A stretch of 64,000 nucleotides of DNA from Steinernema hermaphroditum. Taxonomy: Eukaryota; Nematoda; Chromadorea; Rhabditida; Steinernematidae. Both the position numbers and the translations under genes were made by a program. The notes beneath the pieces were generated by a model. It was not told the origin of the DNA and did no database searches. It worked only from the letters and a program-made list of their open reading frames with translations. This document shows positions 20,101 to 32,392 of the stretch, piece after piece (position 1 is the first letter of the stretch; every line of letters begins with the position of its first letter). The stretch is taken from the NCBI GenBank assembly GCA_030435675.1, contig CM059624.1, forward strand, positions 7,588,769-7,652,768. The letters are read 5' to 3'.

Positions 20101-22107
20101 CTAGGCGTCAAAGCTTTGAAGTGCAGGAACTTCACTGGAAGAGCGCCTGAGTTCTTTCGCGTTCTCGAACTCGAGCCTCTTGTATCTAAACCGATTGTCT
20201 TTACAAGGCGCTCGGCGGCGCACTTGCTTGGGCCACAGCGCGAAGTAGGCGAAGACGGCCGTCGCCACCGCTATCAGCGTCCACACGTCGATCGCCCCTA
20301 GAAATTTATCTATGAGAGGGGGGATTCATCGGAGAGCTCACATTGGAAGTTCTTCGAAAGGCTGGGGGAGTAGAAGACCTTGGCTTCGGACGCCCACTTC
20401 ATCAGGTAGCCGAGGCCGAAGATCTGGAGCTGACCGCAGGTGATGAGGACGCCCGAGGAGGTGGCCTCGGCCACTGGAAAGGTCGTCTCCACGCCGAGCT
20501 CGAGTCCGAGAGGCCACGTTGGGTAGGAGAAGAAGCCGAGCAGCACCAGCAGGATGAGAAGAGTGATCAGATTCAGAGTGGAATGACTCAGGCGGAGGAC
20601 CTGTGGAGACGAAAGAGATATGGTCGTGTCACGACCCACCCACGATGTTTATGAGAACGGCAGTGGCTGCCGTAGCTACGTAGCACGCCTTGACGGTCTC
20701 CTGGAACTTCTTCGTCTTGTCGACAAGATGCCCGAGGCCGAGGGTCGAGAAGCAGCCGAACGCGCTTGTCAGCGCGAATCCGTAGCCGTTGACGTCCTAA
20801 AGGCAGGCTTGGGGGGTTGGGACGGTGGCACCCACGGAGTAGCCCATCTCCTCGAACATCTGATCGCAGGCGAAGAAGATGGCGAGGCCAACGGCCGTTC
20901 CCATCCCGCTGGTCACCATTTGGACGTAGAACGATCGGTTCCTGGAATGGAGGTCTTGCTGGCTCGAACGGAAGGCATTTCCCCTACCTGAGCACTTTCA
21001 GAAGACCCTCGACGAAGTGGGGACTCGTGTGACTCTCCATGGAAGGCGACGGCGGCGTCGGAGGTCGATCCTCGATGAGGAAGCTCATGGCCAACACGAG
21101 CGCTGCGGGGACGGCGAGCAGGCAGTTCTGAATGCACGGGTGTTTAGGCAAGATGGCAGCTCCCCACAATGAGCTGCATCGTCTGCTGGTGGTCGACGCT
21201 GTCCATCATCCCGACGATCATCTTCGGCGCCAAGCTGCCCACCATCACCCCGATGGGGTTCGCTGAAAGATACTGTAGGGAAGGAGAGGGGACCAAGCAG
21301 ACCTATGAATCCGATAGAGTTGGCGAGAGTCCTCTGGTGGTCGGGGAACCAGAACTCGGCGACCTTCGGGGCGAGGCAGAGGTAGAAGGACTGCGAGAGG
21401 CCGCCGATAGTCTGTCCCACATAATGTACTGTCTTGCGGCTGTGTGGGGACACGAATTCGGTGGTGGAGAGCAGGCGGATCAGAATGCCGAGGAAGTTGA
21501 CCGTCGATCCCGAGAGGCTCTAAAGAAGGGGTGGATGTCGTGCTTTAGAGGGATCCTCCATTTTCGACTCGATTTCTTATTCTAATTGCCTACGTGACAA
21601 GCGTCGCCGCTGTATTTGCGATGCACTTATAATCGCTGAATAATTGTGACCTCTTAGAGAATAGATGGAATATTAATTTTAGTTCCTTGATGGAGAAGCC
21701 TTTATGAATCCTTTGTGAAAGGGGCAGAAACGCTTCTCTGGACGAGGGCCCGAATCTCTGTGGAAGCTGGTCCCTTACCGACAGCTTGATTCCGTGCCTA
21801 TCGGTGATGTACATCCCCAGAACGCCCGTCAGCGCTCCGACGATGACCATGATCTGAGAGGTCCAGTAGGCGACGTCGCACTCCCCGGGGTCGTCGCAGT
21901 AGAAGGAGTTCACCGTGTGTGCGATCGACGTGTATCCCACCCAGATCTGAAGGCATCTGTTGCTCGAGGGTCCATGACAGAACCGACCATGGCGTTCGAC
22001 AGTGCGAGAGAGGATACGGTAGCGAGGGCAAACCATCTCCGCCGGTAGACGCGATAGGTCTTGTGAAGATCCAGGCGAGGAAGGCTGGCGTCGCCGACGG
22101 CCACCAT
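20101..22107 (-). CDS. MFS transporter, SLC49A3/MFSD7-like (paralogue 2)
   Basis: Second member of the cluster, inverted relative to the other two. It starts MVAVGDASLPRLDLHK, then YRRRWFALATVSSLALSNAM. Later exons give GMYITDRHGIKLS, APKVAEFWFPDHQRTLANSI, ANPIGVMVGSLAPKMIVG, NRSFYVQMVTSGMG, DVNGYGFALTSAFG and GLELGVETTFPVAEATSSG, ending KRLEFENAKELRR...SFDA at 20101. Length is about 450 residues, similar to paralogues 1 and 3. One intron is long (about 250 bases, near 21525-21775). The last intron, 20186-20227, is best read as GC-AG (GCAAGT...GTTTAG, 42 bases); this restores WPK-YKRLEF in line with paralogue 1. Unspliced it stays open and inserts 14 residues. Exon ends other than the start, stop and last intron are approximate. 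Confidence 0.9.
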
Positions 22108-25100
22108 CGAGGGAATGGGTAGCGGATCGGAAACGGAGGTGTTATGTCTCGGTAGGGGACGCGCACGCTTAATCCGAAAGTGTTTTGATCGCTTTTGGAG
22201 AGGTGGGATGGTGAAACCACTTAATAAGGGGTCGAAGGAGCGCCGGAGGAATCAGATGCAGCACATGAAAGGGTCCTTTGGGAGTCAGCGGAGTGGCGTC
22301 AGGAGTGCTCGGGAGTGCTTCCGATTAAGAGACATTCAGAAACAAACACCATCACATAGCAGAACGGTCGTTTTTGTTTTGGGTAATTATCGCAGAAAAC
22401 AAAACTCTCCGACAAATCCGTTCGCACTCTCCGCGAGACGATTCCCGTTTTGGCGCTTAATTGCCGCGACATCGGAACGGGTTCCGCAGGTCGATGATAA
22501 TAAAGAAAAATCAGTGTGGTCCGTCGATTTCCATGCGAAGTTTTTATTTCTGAGTAGAGCGTGACATGAAAAGTGATCTCGTTCGGCTAGAAGGTGACAG
22601 ATTGGGAGTGATTAGGGTGTGCTTATGGAGCGTGAGCGGAAACTTCAACAAAAATTGCGTCATGACTAAACAAAAGAGTCGTGACTCAACTGGACTCGAT
22701 TCGGTCTCAATCTTGACGATAGGGGCTAGGATAAAGAGTGGAATATTCCCAATTTTATAAGATTAAAATAGCCTGAATATCAATTGTAGAAAGTTTCGAG
22801 ATTCTCTGAAATGACGAAAAGCAAAAAGGGAAATGTGCTCCGTGGATTATGATATTCGGTAGAATAGTCACAAGGAGTTTTACTTTTGCTCGTGAAAACA
22901 TGCAGCTTTCGCGGATGCTTTACGTAAAATGCAGTTTCGCACTACTCTGAAACATCACTTAGAGAAATCACTAGGATAAAGAATCAAATATTCATAATAA
23001 GATTGCATTGAAATAGCCTGAATATCAGTTGTAGAAAATTTTATGTTCTCTGAAATTCTCTGAAATGGCGAACAGCGAAGAGTTGAAAGCGAAAAATCAA
23101 ATGTTGGATTAGGGCGCTCACTAGGTCCTCGTTAGCATAGTCAGACTTTCAGATATAAAAACCTGTGGCCGATTCTTTCTGGTAAACCTGGTAAATATTG
23201 GTTGAGTTTTAGGTAAAACAAGTTCACGCAGTTTCAGATTACTGCAAAATAATAGTTCATTCTAATCACAGAACTCAAGAGAAATCACAAACTGGGAAGA
23301 TCTCAATCCAAACCAATTCCTTCCTACACGCAATGACACACATCCAGTGACTTTTAGCTATGTCGCACATCAAACAAAAAGTCTTTCATCTGAGCGTCGT
23401 CGAACGGCGTATTTAATGTCAAATGCAAAAAAGCGAACTTTAGAAACATCAGAAGAAAGGTCTACCGTGTGAGAAAGATCGAACGTCTGCCCACATTGCA
23501 GAAAACCGCCTACCACCACAATTTATAAACAAAACCCAAAGCTGCAAAGGCTCGACCGGTCACGTTCGCTCAGAGGGCAAAAACTAATGCAGACTGACAG
23601 ATCTGTGCGAAAATAGGCGCCGTGCTTCACAGGTAGACTTTTGGACTGACCTTTCGGACTCGGACTGCCGGACAAACTTTATTGAGGAAAGCGAATCTTT
23701 TGAGAGTTCTACAGGCAAGAAGGGAATGTGACGATGGCGATACTCGGACGAATCAGAGACATTCGACTACCACCGATTGTACCTGGTTGTTCCAATTGGA
23801 TTGAGCACTTCTAGTTCATCATATGATCGCAGGTTGAATTATCTGATCCGCAATGAATTCTGGCTGGCAGTGAAATGTCTCAGCAACACCTGGAACGGGA
23901 CCATTTTCAGAGCGGCCCCACTTTTCCTTTTAAAATATGGTAGATTCAATACACAGATTCCTAGTCAACGATGGTGGGCTTCTAATCGAATCATCTCATA
24001 AAACGACCATTTGTTTTGAGAATTGTCTTCGATTGAATCGATGTGGCCAAAAGATAGATTCTCTTTGGCGATCTTCATTTCAAATGAGTTTTCAGGGGAT
24101 ACACAGTTGTATAACATCACTAACAATGGTTGTAAAGGAGTTTCTAAGAATTTTGGAAAATGGAGTATGTTGGACAGAAAGGAGAAAAAGGGCTGATATC
24201 ATGGCAAACTCTGTTTGCATGATGTGCCTGATCGTAATTTAGGTTTGATCGACGCAGGTAGTACCGAAGTCTCTACATAGTCTCGGCTGCATTACCGATT
24301 TTCATAGTCAATCCATTTGTTATGCAGAGTTTACAGTGTAAAAGGTTCAGTATTCATCACAGTCCGTTCATAAACGATTCCTTCGCACGATTCCTCCAGA
24401 AATTACTCATTTCGGCCAACTGTAAATGTTGTGTCTTGCCACAACAATTATTGAGGGAGCGTTAAGCTCTACCCAGTGGGATACCTCAAACTTGGGTAAT
24501 TAAACCTTTATATACAAAACGTGTAACAAATAAAAGGCACGAACACGTAAGCACATGATCGCGCTAAGCAACACAAACATAATGCTGGAGCAATATGAAT
24601 GGGAGAGACGGAGAGCGGTTGCTAGCCTATACAGCATAGACAACACGCAGACAAGTACGGTGACCAATCGTGGTGAGACGCAGACAAACATTGAACAATG
24701 AATCAATGCGTGTGGTCAGCACGCAACAGTAAACTTTTGCCATATGACAAAGCACGGAACTTATGCATGTGGTGTGATGGAGAATTGTTTCCACTATCGA
24801 TTTACAGCACATATTCGAAATGACTAGGGACCAGTCGTTTTTAGAAGTTATCGGACGAATGCAACCAGGAACCGATCTTCTCTGTGCTTCCTCTTCCTCC
24901 ATATGAGCGCGCCGATCTGATAGGAGGTGTATACCTGTGTCAAGTTGCAGAATCTTCGTTGAATATGTACATTTAGAGGAATCTTTCAGTCCTTGGGCTA
25001 GAGTATGGTCGGAGAAACGTTGCGCGACGATCGATTCACCGCGAGGAGCAGAGGATTGGATTCCCGTTTTGAAGAATGCGCTTATCAGATAAGGGGCGTT

Positions 25101-25158
25101 GTTTTGATACCCAAAGGGTAAATACCGGAACGGGAAAGGGGACCCCTTTCTCAAGCAG
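22108..25158. other. Intergenic region between SLC49-like genes 2 and 3
   Basis: Head-to-head spacer of 3 kb, AT-richer than the genes. It contains a diverged direct repeat (22724-22830 and 22968-23090). Otherwise only short frames are present (for example 24627-25154 minus), which overlap the gene 3 promoter and show no family features. Confidence 0.55.
22724..23090. repeat. Diverged direct repeat, two units about 245 bases apart
   Basis: Unit 1 (about 22724-22830) and unit 2 (about 22968-23090) share, in order, CTAGGATAAAGA, AATATTC, ATAAGATT, AAATAGCCTGAATATCA, TTGTAGAAA and TTCTCTGAAATG. Small insertions separate them, and unit 2 repeats TTCTCTGAAAT. No terminal inverted repeats or coding capacity were seen. 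Confidence 0.8.
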
Positions 25159-26972
25159 ATGATGGTGGCGATCGGTGACGCGAACCTCCCTAAGTCCTAC
25201 AGAGCCTATCCCCAGAGATGGTTCGTCTTGGCCACCGTCTGTCTTCTTGCACTCTCCAACGCTACGGTAGCTCTTTGCAGTCCGCTCTGAAACGCTTTCT
25301 TGACATTCAGATATGGATCTCATATTCCCCGATTGCACCACTGACCGAAAACTTCTACTGCATGCGTAATGGATCCGCTCTTGAGAGGGAGAAATGCGAC
25401 GTCAGCTACTGGACGACTCAGATATTCCAGATAGCCGGCGTTCTGACGGGTATCTTCGGGATGTTCGTCACGGACAAGTATGGAATCAGGATTTCGGTGC
25501 GTTCTGGTCGTGGCTAAGCTGAACCTGAGCCTTCAAAATCTATGACTCGGAGTTCATGTGTAGAACCTACCCAATGCTTCAGATACAGTAGTTTCACATA
25601 CCTTCCTTTAAGTGTCTCATCGGCTCGATTCTGAACCTCGTCGGCGCTCTCCTCCGCCTCGTCTCCACCTCCTCCTTCGTTCCGGTTACCTCGCCTCTCG
25701 TCCTCCTCTACGTGGGCCAAACGGTCGCCGCCTTCGCGCAGTCCTTCTTCTTGTGTCTTTCGCCCAAAGTGGCCGAGTTTTGGTTCCCCGAGAGCCAGAG
25801 AACGCTGGCCAACGCTCTCGCCTTCATAGGTTGGCGACATGACTACGATAACCTCCACAAGAGTAGACGTTTAGCCAATCCGTTGGGAGTGATCGTCGGA
25901 AGTTTAACACCCACAGTGATCTCCAACCAGGGGGACCCTGCTAGCACCCTTCTTGTCATGGTGGGATTGGAGCCTCTAACATGAGAAACGTCCTTGCAGA
26001 ACTCGGTTCTCTGTGGTCTCGCGGCGATCGTCTTCGTGTTGACTCTTCTGATCCGGAGCGGTCGCCCACCGACGCCGCCCTCTCCGTCCATGGAATCTCA
26101 TCTCTCCCCTCCCTTCCTGCAGGGTCTCCTTCAGGTCTTCAAGTCAGTCCTTTGGAGAGCCACGAGTAGAGCTTGGTTTCTAGGCACAAGTCTTTCTACG
26201 TCCAAATGGTCACATGCAGCTTTGGATTCGCCATCTCCTTTTCACTCTTCGTCGCTGGCGACGAAATGTTCGACGAATTGGGATACTCGGTACTCAGGAG
26301 ACGGCACCTTTTGAAAGTCAGGCGCCTTTAGGAGATAAACGGGTACGGTATGGCCGTGGGGAGCGGTGTCGGGTGCTGTGCTGCCGTCATCTTCGGACTC
26401 GTCGTCGATCGAACTAAGAAGTTCAACGAAGTCATAAAGCTCTCCTACTTGGGAACCGCCTTGTGTGTCTTCGCCACCAACATGGTAACCTCTCATCCCA
26501 GCTCAGAAGACTCAGAAGCTCCTTCTTGCAGTTCCTCCGCTTCCAGCAGCACTCCCAGATGAACCTCGTCTTTCTCTTCGTCCTCGTCGCCCTCATCAGC
26601 TTCTTCGCCACCCCCACCTGGCCGATCGGCCTCGAGCTTGGCGTGGAGACGACCTTTCCAGTGGCCGAGGCCACCTCTTCGGGCGTCCTCATCACCTGCG
26701 TCCAACTGGCGCTTTTCCTCCTCGGATACGCCATGAAGGGCGTCTCTCGGCTAGGTCTCTCCACGAGTCCCTACAATAAGTACCAAGGTAGGGACCGCTC
26801 GGAGTAGGGATGATCCACTGTTTCAGTGGCGCTCGACCTCTGGAGCCTTGTGGCTCTGGCCATGGCTCTGTTCGCCTTCTTTCTTCTGAATCCACGACAC
26901 AGAAGACGGGAGTTCGAAGAGAGCGAACTGAAGAAGACCTACACAGAGGAAACCATCGTTGAACGATACTGA
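25159..26972 (+). CDS. MFS transporter, SLC49A3/MFSD7-like (paralogue 3)
   Basis: Third member of the cluster. Nine exons give 466 residues: 25159-25266, 25311-25496, 25613-25829, 25875-25960, 26000-26142, 26184-26289, 26332-26484, 26532-26787, 26827-26972. Two ATGs are adjacent (25159 and 25162); the second matches the MVAI start of paralogue 1. The motifs are the same as in paralogue 1: YPQRWFVLATVCLLALSNAT, GMFVTDKYGIRIS, SPKVAEFWFPESQRTLANAL, GRPPTPPSPSME and LELGVETTFPVAEATSSG. It lacks two introns found in paralogue 1 (after LVTAG and before YRRLEF), showing intron gain or loss within the cluster. A CAG directly precedes the ATG and could be a trans-splice acceptor. AATAAA occurs near 27082. 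Confidence 0.92.
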
Positions 26973-27420
26973 GAACAGAGTGTGCACGGTCATTGTTTGT
27001 TTCCGCTCAGGACCCAATCCGAAACGCGGTCGCATAAATAGACACATCTTCATTCCGTTCTTAGCGCAAATGACATGCATAATAAATAAAAATAGATGCT
27101 TGGTTAGTCGAGGGGAGATTTACCCTCTTGAAGGCATTGGATCTGAACCTGACGAGTAGTCTTTTCCAGGTCCTAAAAGGGTCTGAATGGTGGGGACAAA
27201 GTGTGCCAAGGTGTCATAAAACGCTTCATAGGAAATCGAAAATTCTTGAAGCCATTCCTTGAACAAACCATCGTAACTCGCCCTAATCCCATGCATCATG
27301 TTGTTGTTGCTTTGCATAAAATCGATCTCCGCGACACTCGCGTTGCCATCGGCGGTGGAATATCGATTCCCGGCGAGCTGCCTTCGGGCCACCGTCGCCA
27401 CTCGACTCGTCTACGGCGCG
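26973..27420. other. Spacer between SLC49-like gene 3 and PICK1
   Basis: About 450 bases on the same strand. It holds the 3' end and poly(A) signal of the transporter near 27082 and then the 5' region of PICK1. An open frame extends upstream of the PICK1 start to 27298 (MLLLLCIKSISATL), so a longer N-terminus cannot be excluded. Operon linkage is possible but not shown. Confidence 0.5.
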
Positions 27421-28823
27421 ATGGAGGACGTGCGGATGTCGAACGACGTCGCCGTCATCGAGAAGGACTCCAACGGCCACATCGGAATCTCCATCGGTGG
27501 TGGAGAACCCTTCTGTCCCTGCGTCTACGTCGTCCAGGTAGGGTGTCTCTAGAACGTCTTCCACCCCGGCGTGCAGGTCTTCGAAGGGTCGCCGACGGCC
27601 CTTGACGGTCGTCTGAAGCCGGGCGACGAGATCTGCTCCATCAATGGACGGTGCGTGCGCGGGGAGAAGAAGACGACCGTCGCCCGGGTCATCCAGCAGA
27701 TCCAGGGCGACGTCAAGATCTCGTTCAACCGCCTCGACGGCGACCTCGAACAGGGCCTCAGCCTCGACATCGTCCTGAAGAAGGTGAAGCATCGCCTCGT
27801 GGAGTCGATGAACTCGGAGACGGCCGACGCCCTCGGCCTCTCCAGGGCGATCCTCTGCAAGGACCTTCTCGTGCAGAAGATGAAGGTCCTCGAGAGGAAC
27901 GCCGCCCTCCACCAGAAAATCATCGACCAGGCCAAGGCGTTCTACAAACTCTACAGCAACATGTCGCTGACACAGAAAAGTGAGTCCTCCAAAACCTATC
28001 CTCAGAGGGTGCTATCCACCAGTTTCGTTCAGCTTTCGGCGACATTCTCTGCGAAATGGCGTCTCGCGAGGCGAATCCCACGGCGAGCGCCTCCTTCAAC
28101 CGTTTTGGTGAATTCCACCGTAACCTCCACAGAACGCAACAGTCGATGCTGGCCCACCTGGACACGATCATCAAGGACCTCGTCACTTATGTGGACAAGG
28201 CGGTTCCCGACACGAAACTGACCGTCAAGAAGTACTTGGACGTGAAGTTCGAGTACCTCTCGTTCTGTTTGAAGCTGAAGGAGATGGACGACGAAGAGAT
28301 CCAGTTCGGAGAGATGGGGGAGACGCTCTACCGGGTTTCTTCGGGCAACTTCGAATACAGGTACCGTATTCTGCTGTGTTTCTGTCATCTTGGAAGCCTT
28401 TCAGATTGATGCTCCGATGCCGAGAAGAGAGCAAGTTGAAATTTGTCCGCCTCCGAACGGACGTGATGGAGAAGATCGAGTTGTTGGACCAGAAGCACGG
28501 TAAGGATCGTGCTAGGAGACGGTAGCCGACCCTCGCTTACAGTCAGGGACATCGCCCTCCAGTTCGGGAACTTCGTCGAGAGGATGAGGGCGGCGTTCGC
28601 CGAGTGCCAACAGCACCTCGAAGGCTCCCTCATGGAGATCCCGATCGAAGTCGACCTCCAGCAGGTCACCGTGAAGTATAACACCTCGGGTCGGCTCGAA
28701 GAAGCCCAAGAGGAGCAGCCACAGGAGGTGCAGGCCGGAAATGGGGAAACGACGTGTGTGGTCGAGGAAGTGAAGACTGAGGAAAGGGAACCGGAGCTGC
28801 TCATCGACATCAATGGCTTATGA
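27421..28823 (+). CDS. pick-1: PICK1: PDZ and BAR (arfaptin homology) domain protein
   Basis: Peripheral membrane scaffold that binds C-terminal PDZ ligands of receptors and transporters and senses curved membranes. Five exons (27421-27537, 27577-27979, 28033-28360, 28405-28499, 28543-28823) give 407 residues. The PDZ domain fills the first 100 residues (IGISIGGGEPFCPCVYVVQ carries the ligand loop; LDGRLKPGDEICSINGR). A linker with SLDIVLKKVKHRLVE and ADALGLSRAILC follows, nearly invariant in animal PICK1. The BAR/AH region includes KLTVKKYLDVKFEYLSFCLK and MDDEE, then RLMLRCREE and LLDQKHVRDI. The tail is acidic (EEAQEEQPQE; EVKTEEREPELL), as in vertebrates. The start at 27421 is the first ATG close to the PDZ; an upstream open frame exists. 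AATAAATAAA follows near 28900. Confidence 0.96.
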
Positions 28824-29295
28824 GGGGGAGAGCGATGACGTTCCACGTAACGGGTTGTGGATGGATGCCGAAAGAAAAGTGAAATACGCCTATTTATCGA
28901 ATAAATAAATGTTCTACGACCATGGGATCCTAAGCTTCAAGTGGACTATCATTGTCAAGGTCCCATTGGGTTCTTTCTCTTCATTTCAGTTCCTCTTTCT
29001 CTTCATTGACTGCCTTAGGAGTAGAGAAGAGGAGCCTGGGGGGTTGAGAAGGAGGAAGTTCGTATTTTATGATCTCGAACATCCTTTTTAAGTGCAACTT
29101 GATTGATTACAGTGCGTCACAGAGATAGAGAGAACCACTCTTCTTCAATCGCCACAAGGACAACAACTGTAATGTTCTCGATTCCAATTCCTCGGTGATT
29201 GATAGTGGGAGCAAAGCACCAGAAGTTGGATCAGGGGAAGTGGATGCTGACGCTGGTTTAAAAGGAGATCGTGTTTTCTTGTAAAAAAAAATAAA

Positions 29296-29340
29296 CGCCG
29301 CTGCGCGCGAATTCGCGCCCTCCAGGTACTGAAAGCCAAG
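29296..29340. repeat. Dispersed repeat, copy A
   Basis: Shares GCGAATTCGCGCCCTC, then AGGT(A/G)CTGA(A/G)AGC(C/T)AA, with copy B at about 47566-47610. Flanks differ. A short mobile-element remnant is possible, but no ends are defined. Confidence 0.65.
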
Positions 29341-29628
29341 TAGCTCATAGCCCTGTTAGTTGGAGGCCAAAAAACTGTAGCCCTGCGGGCGGCAAGATTG
29401 GCGCTCAAATGGCTGAAGTGAGCGAAAAAAACTGTAGAGTTTCAGGAAGCTCGAACCGACATCTCTGCTGGTTACAAAATAGGTAAAAATCACTGAAAAG
29501 CTGCAAAAAAAACTTAAAGTTTAGCCTCGCCAGAGACATAGTGGAAGTAGAGCGCTACCATCTCAACTGTCTGTGTGGCTCATCGCGAACGTTCTCCGTG
29601 TAAGCGGGTTGTGTCGGGTTCGGTTCTG

Positions 29629-29705
29629 GTATCTATGTATCTATATCTATATCTATCTATGAATCTATCTATCTAGGTATCTATCTATGAAAACTGGTAT
29701 CTATG
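29629..29705. repeat. TCTA/ATCT microsatellite
   Basis: Imperfect tetranucleotide tract of ATCT units with ATGT and AGGT interruptions, bounded on both sides by CTGGTATCTATG. Confidence 0.9.
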
Positions 29706-32392
29706 CGATGTGATAATTGATCCTTCTTGAAATAGAACGAGTGCACAAACCCGCGAAACACAAAAAAAGGGATTCGTTCAAGTGCAACGATCAAAGGTGG
29801 ACCAAATGGATCACATCAACATTTTGGAATCAAATATTAGATTAACGTTTTCGACTTAACTTAGGACGTTATCTCGCTGAAGTGTGTTAACCGTTGAGGA
29901 TGTCACCGTATATCTCTTCTGGTGTACCCTGAAGATGTTCCCGGACTTCTTCTGCTGTCGCCGACCACCTCTCCCTCCAGCTTCTCGCCCACTCGATCAT
30001 CGTTTCCTGCCACATTTGCGTCACCACTTTCCGCAATTCGCACTTCGGAAGGTGCCAGCCGAATCGCTGTTTTGACAACTCCGGCCAGGACCACCGCCTG
30101 TCTATTTTTGGCGCCTTTCGTCACAAGAAAGATGAAGGTGACAATCGCGCTGTTTACGCCCTTCTTAGCATCCAAAGGACGTCGGCAACAAACGATCAAG
30201 CTTTTTGTTTACGGTCTGACTGTGCTGGGGTTACTGTAAAAGAGAGTCTCTCTCGCTTCATGCCTCGATTCCGTGCGTCCTCCAGAAGTGCTTCTTTCTT
30301 TTCCGCCTGACAGAGTGTCGGACTTTTGTGGACAAGTGCATCCCTATCAAACCCGTGACCTTTTCCAGAATCTGTTGACCGGAAGTGATTCTGTTGACGA
30401 CCCTGGCTTTCCTGGATCTGTTTTCACCGTGTCTCACCCGTTGACATTCGGGTATTTTCTTTGAACATGAAAGCAAACATCTTGTTTTGCCTAAACGAAC
30501 AAAAGAAAACCGATTTTAGTTGTGCCCTTGAACAAAGAATTTTCTCGAACGTGCGACTCTGGAATAATAGAAGAGTACCCGAGAAGCTAAGTTAGGGCAG
30601 TTAGCGAGAGTTGGAGGAAGTTATGCCTAGAAGATTACTATTTATCTTCTTGGATAGCTTTGGCTGGAGACGATATCTCTGGAGACACAAATGAAAGATT
30701 TTGAAGATGGAAAAGTCGCCGGAATAGTCGACCCCCCTGTCAGGAGCTGTGACTGCAGTTAATGGGGGTTTTGGTTAATTATGGAGGATGATTACTTTAA
30801 TCATTGCCCCCTCATTATCTTCTCCGTTTGTTTGTCCTCTTCTTCACTTCATGGAACTGAACTGAAACAGAAAAGTCGCCTCCACGACTAAAGGTTGTTC
30901 AACATGGGATTTCCATCTCGTTCCGATCCCTCCGATGCCCCAAACAAACCTAAAAATAGGGTCACATCTGCACATCTGGACGCATTTCGTCGTTTAGACA
31001 AATGGGCACAACACCCTGTGGGTGCGGAAAGTAATCATTCACGAATGTTTTGCAAAAAAAGCCTTTTGATTTTCGACCTCTTTTGTCTTCAAGAAGACGA
31101 TGAGGGCTTTGGTGGTAGAGGTAAGGTAGGACAAACACGGAACTCCTGGAATCGGCCACCACTGTGGTCATCAACAATGCACTGGGTCCCACAGCGAAAC
31201 TCGACTCCCCGAGAGCAAACGGAAACCTCTTGCAGAAGTCTCAGCATAATAAGTTCGCAGAATTGGAAGAAAGAAGCGTATTGGATTTCAGAAGAATGGC
31301 TGCAAGACTGAAGCGATCGGAGCAAGGTGCACTTTGTTTGTGTGGCCCAGGGACCCTTGGAGTGTAGCCAAGTTGTTCGGATAGCCAAACCGAAGCCCAC
31401 ATGAGAGCTATCCTGGATGTTAGTATATATCCACAACTGTATCTGGCCTAAGTTCGGTGGCCTTTGGCCATGATTTTATGAGGGTTAAAGCATCTCTGTT
31501 GACCCCAATAAATGCTGAAATATCTCCAAGCATGGTGATTTCCTGCTAAGAGCCTGGAAAAGTATGAGTTGCGTCTTTTCCGCCTTCTGATTGGATCTCC
31601 GCGTCTTTCCGTCGTCCCCATTGAGAGGCTCCTGGCATGAATAGCGCACATCACAGAATTATCTCTGGAAGTAGTTGTGCTAAGGAAATTCCGAATTTTG
31701 TTGCGATCCACAGAAACGTTCCCTTCAGAACCCGCCTAACCACACGATTCCACTTCTCCTGCTTCCTGTAAGTGTTGCTTATGTCCAATAAAAATGCAAT
31801 TTCCCCAATTAGGCGTGCGCAGGGCTATTAGAAGCTACGTGAGGTGCCCGAATTATTTCTGCGGCCAAAACTGCACACAAAGAGGGCCATAATTTGCACA
31901 GCGGTTCCTTCCTGTTTTCGCTGTGAGACAAAAAATAGGCAATGAAGAGTGCGCGGCGAGAGGTCTGTGCACGCCGAACGCAATTTGTCCGATTTTACGA
32001 GCACCGTGGAATTCGAGGTATGCAACCCTGTACGCTCCGCTTCCCGCCTAATCGGCCATTTCGCGGCAGGACACAAAGGGTCCTTGACCAGGGCAGACTA
32101 CAAGTGGACGAGACGACCTTCGGCTCCCGATTTAGACTCCATAGACGCCCTTCTCCGATGGGGAGCACTCGGTTTTTGTGGCGGTTCGGCGGATCGCGCA
32201 CCCATAACACGGCGGAGAACACGTTTGCCGCCCCGAAGGTCGACCGACCTTCGATCGCTCTCCGAATCTTCTCCACTTTATTTACATCGTTCCATTTCTA
32301 TGTACACGCACGGTTATGTACAAACATGTGCAAACGTAAAGCTATACAGGACCCGAAAATAACTGATGATGGGAGGACGGGGTTACGGTAGT

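Larger units (their letters stand above)
28824..32392. other. Intergenic region between PICK1 and F-box-like gene
   Basis: Convergent 3.6 kb region. It contains one copy of a dispersed repeat (29296-29340) and a TCTA microsatellite (29629-29705). TTTATT near 32279 reads AATAAA for the minus-strand F-box-like gene. Frames up to about 150 codons at 31942-32391 show no family features and were not called. Confidence 0.5.
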
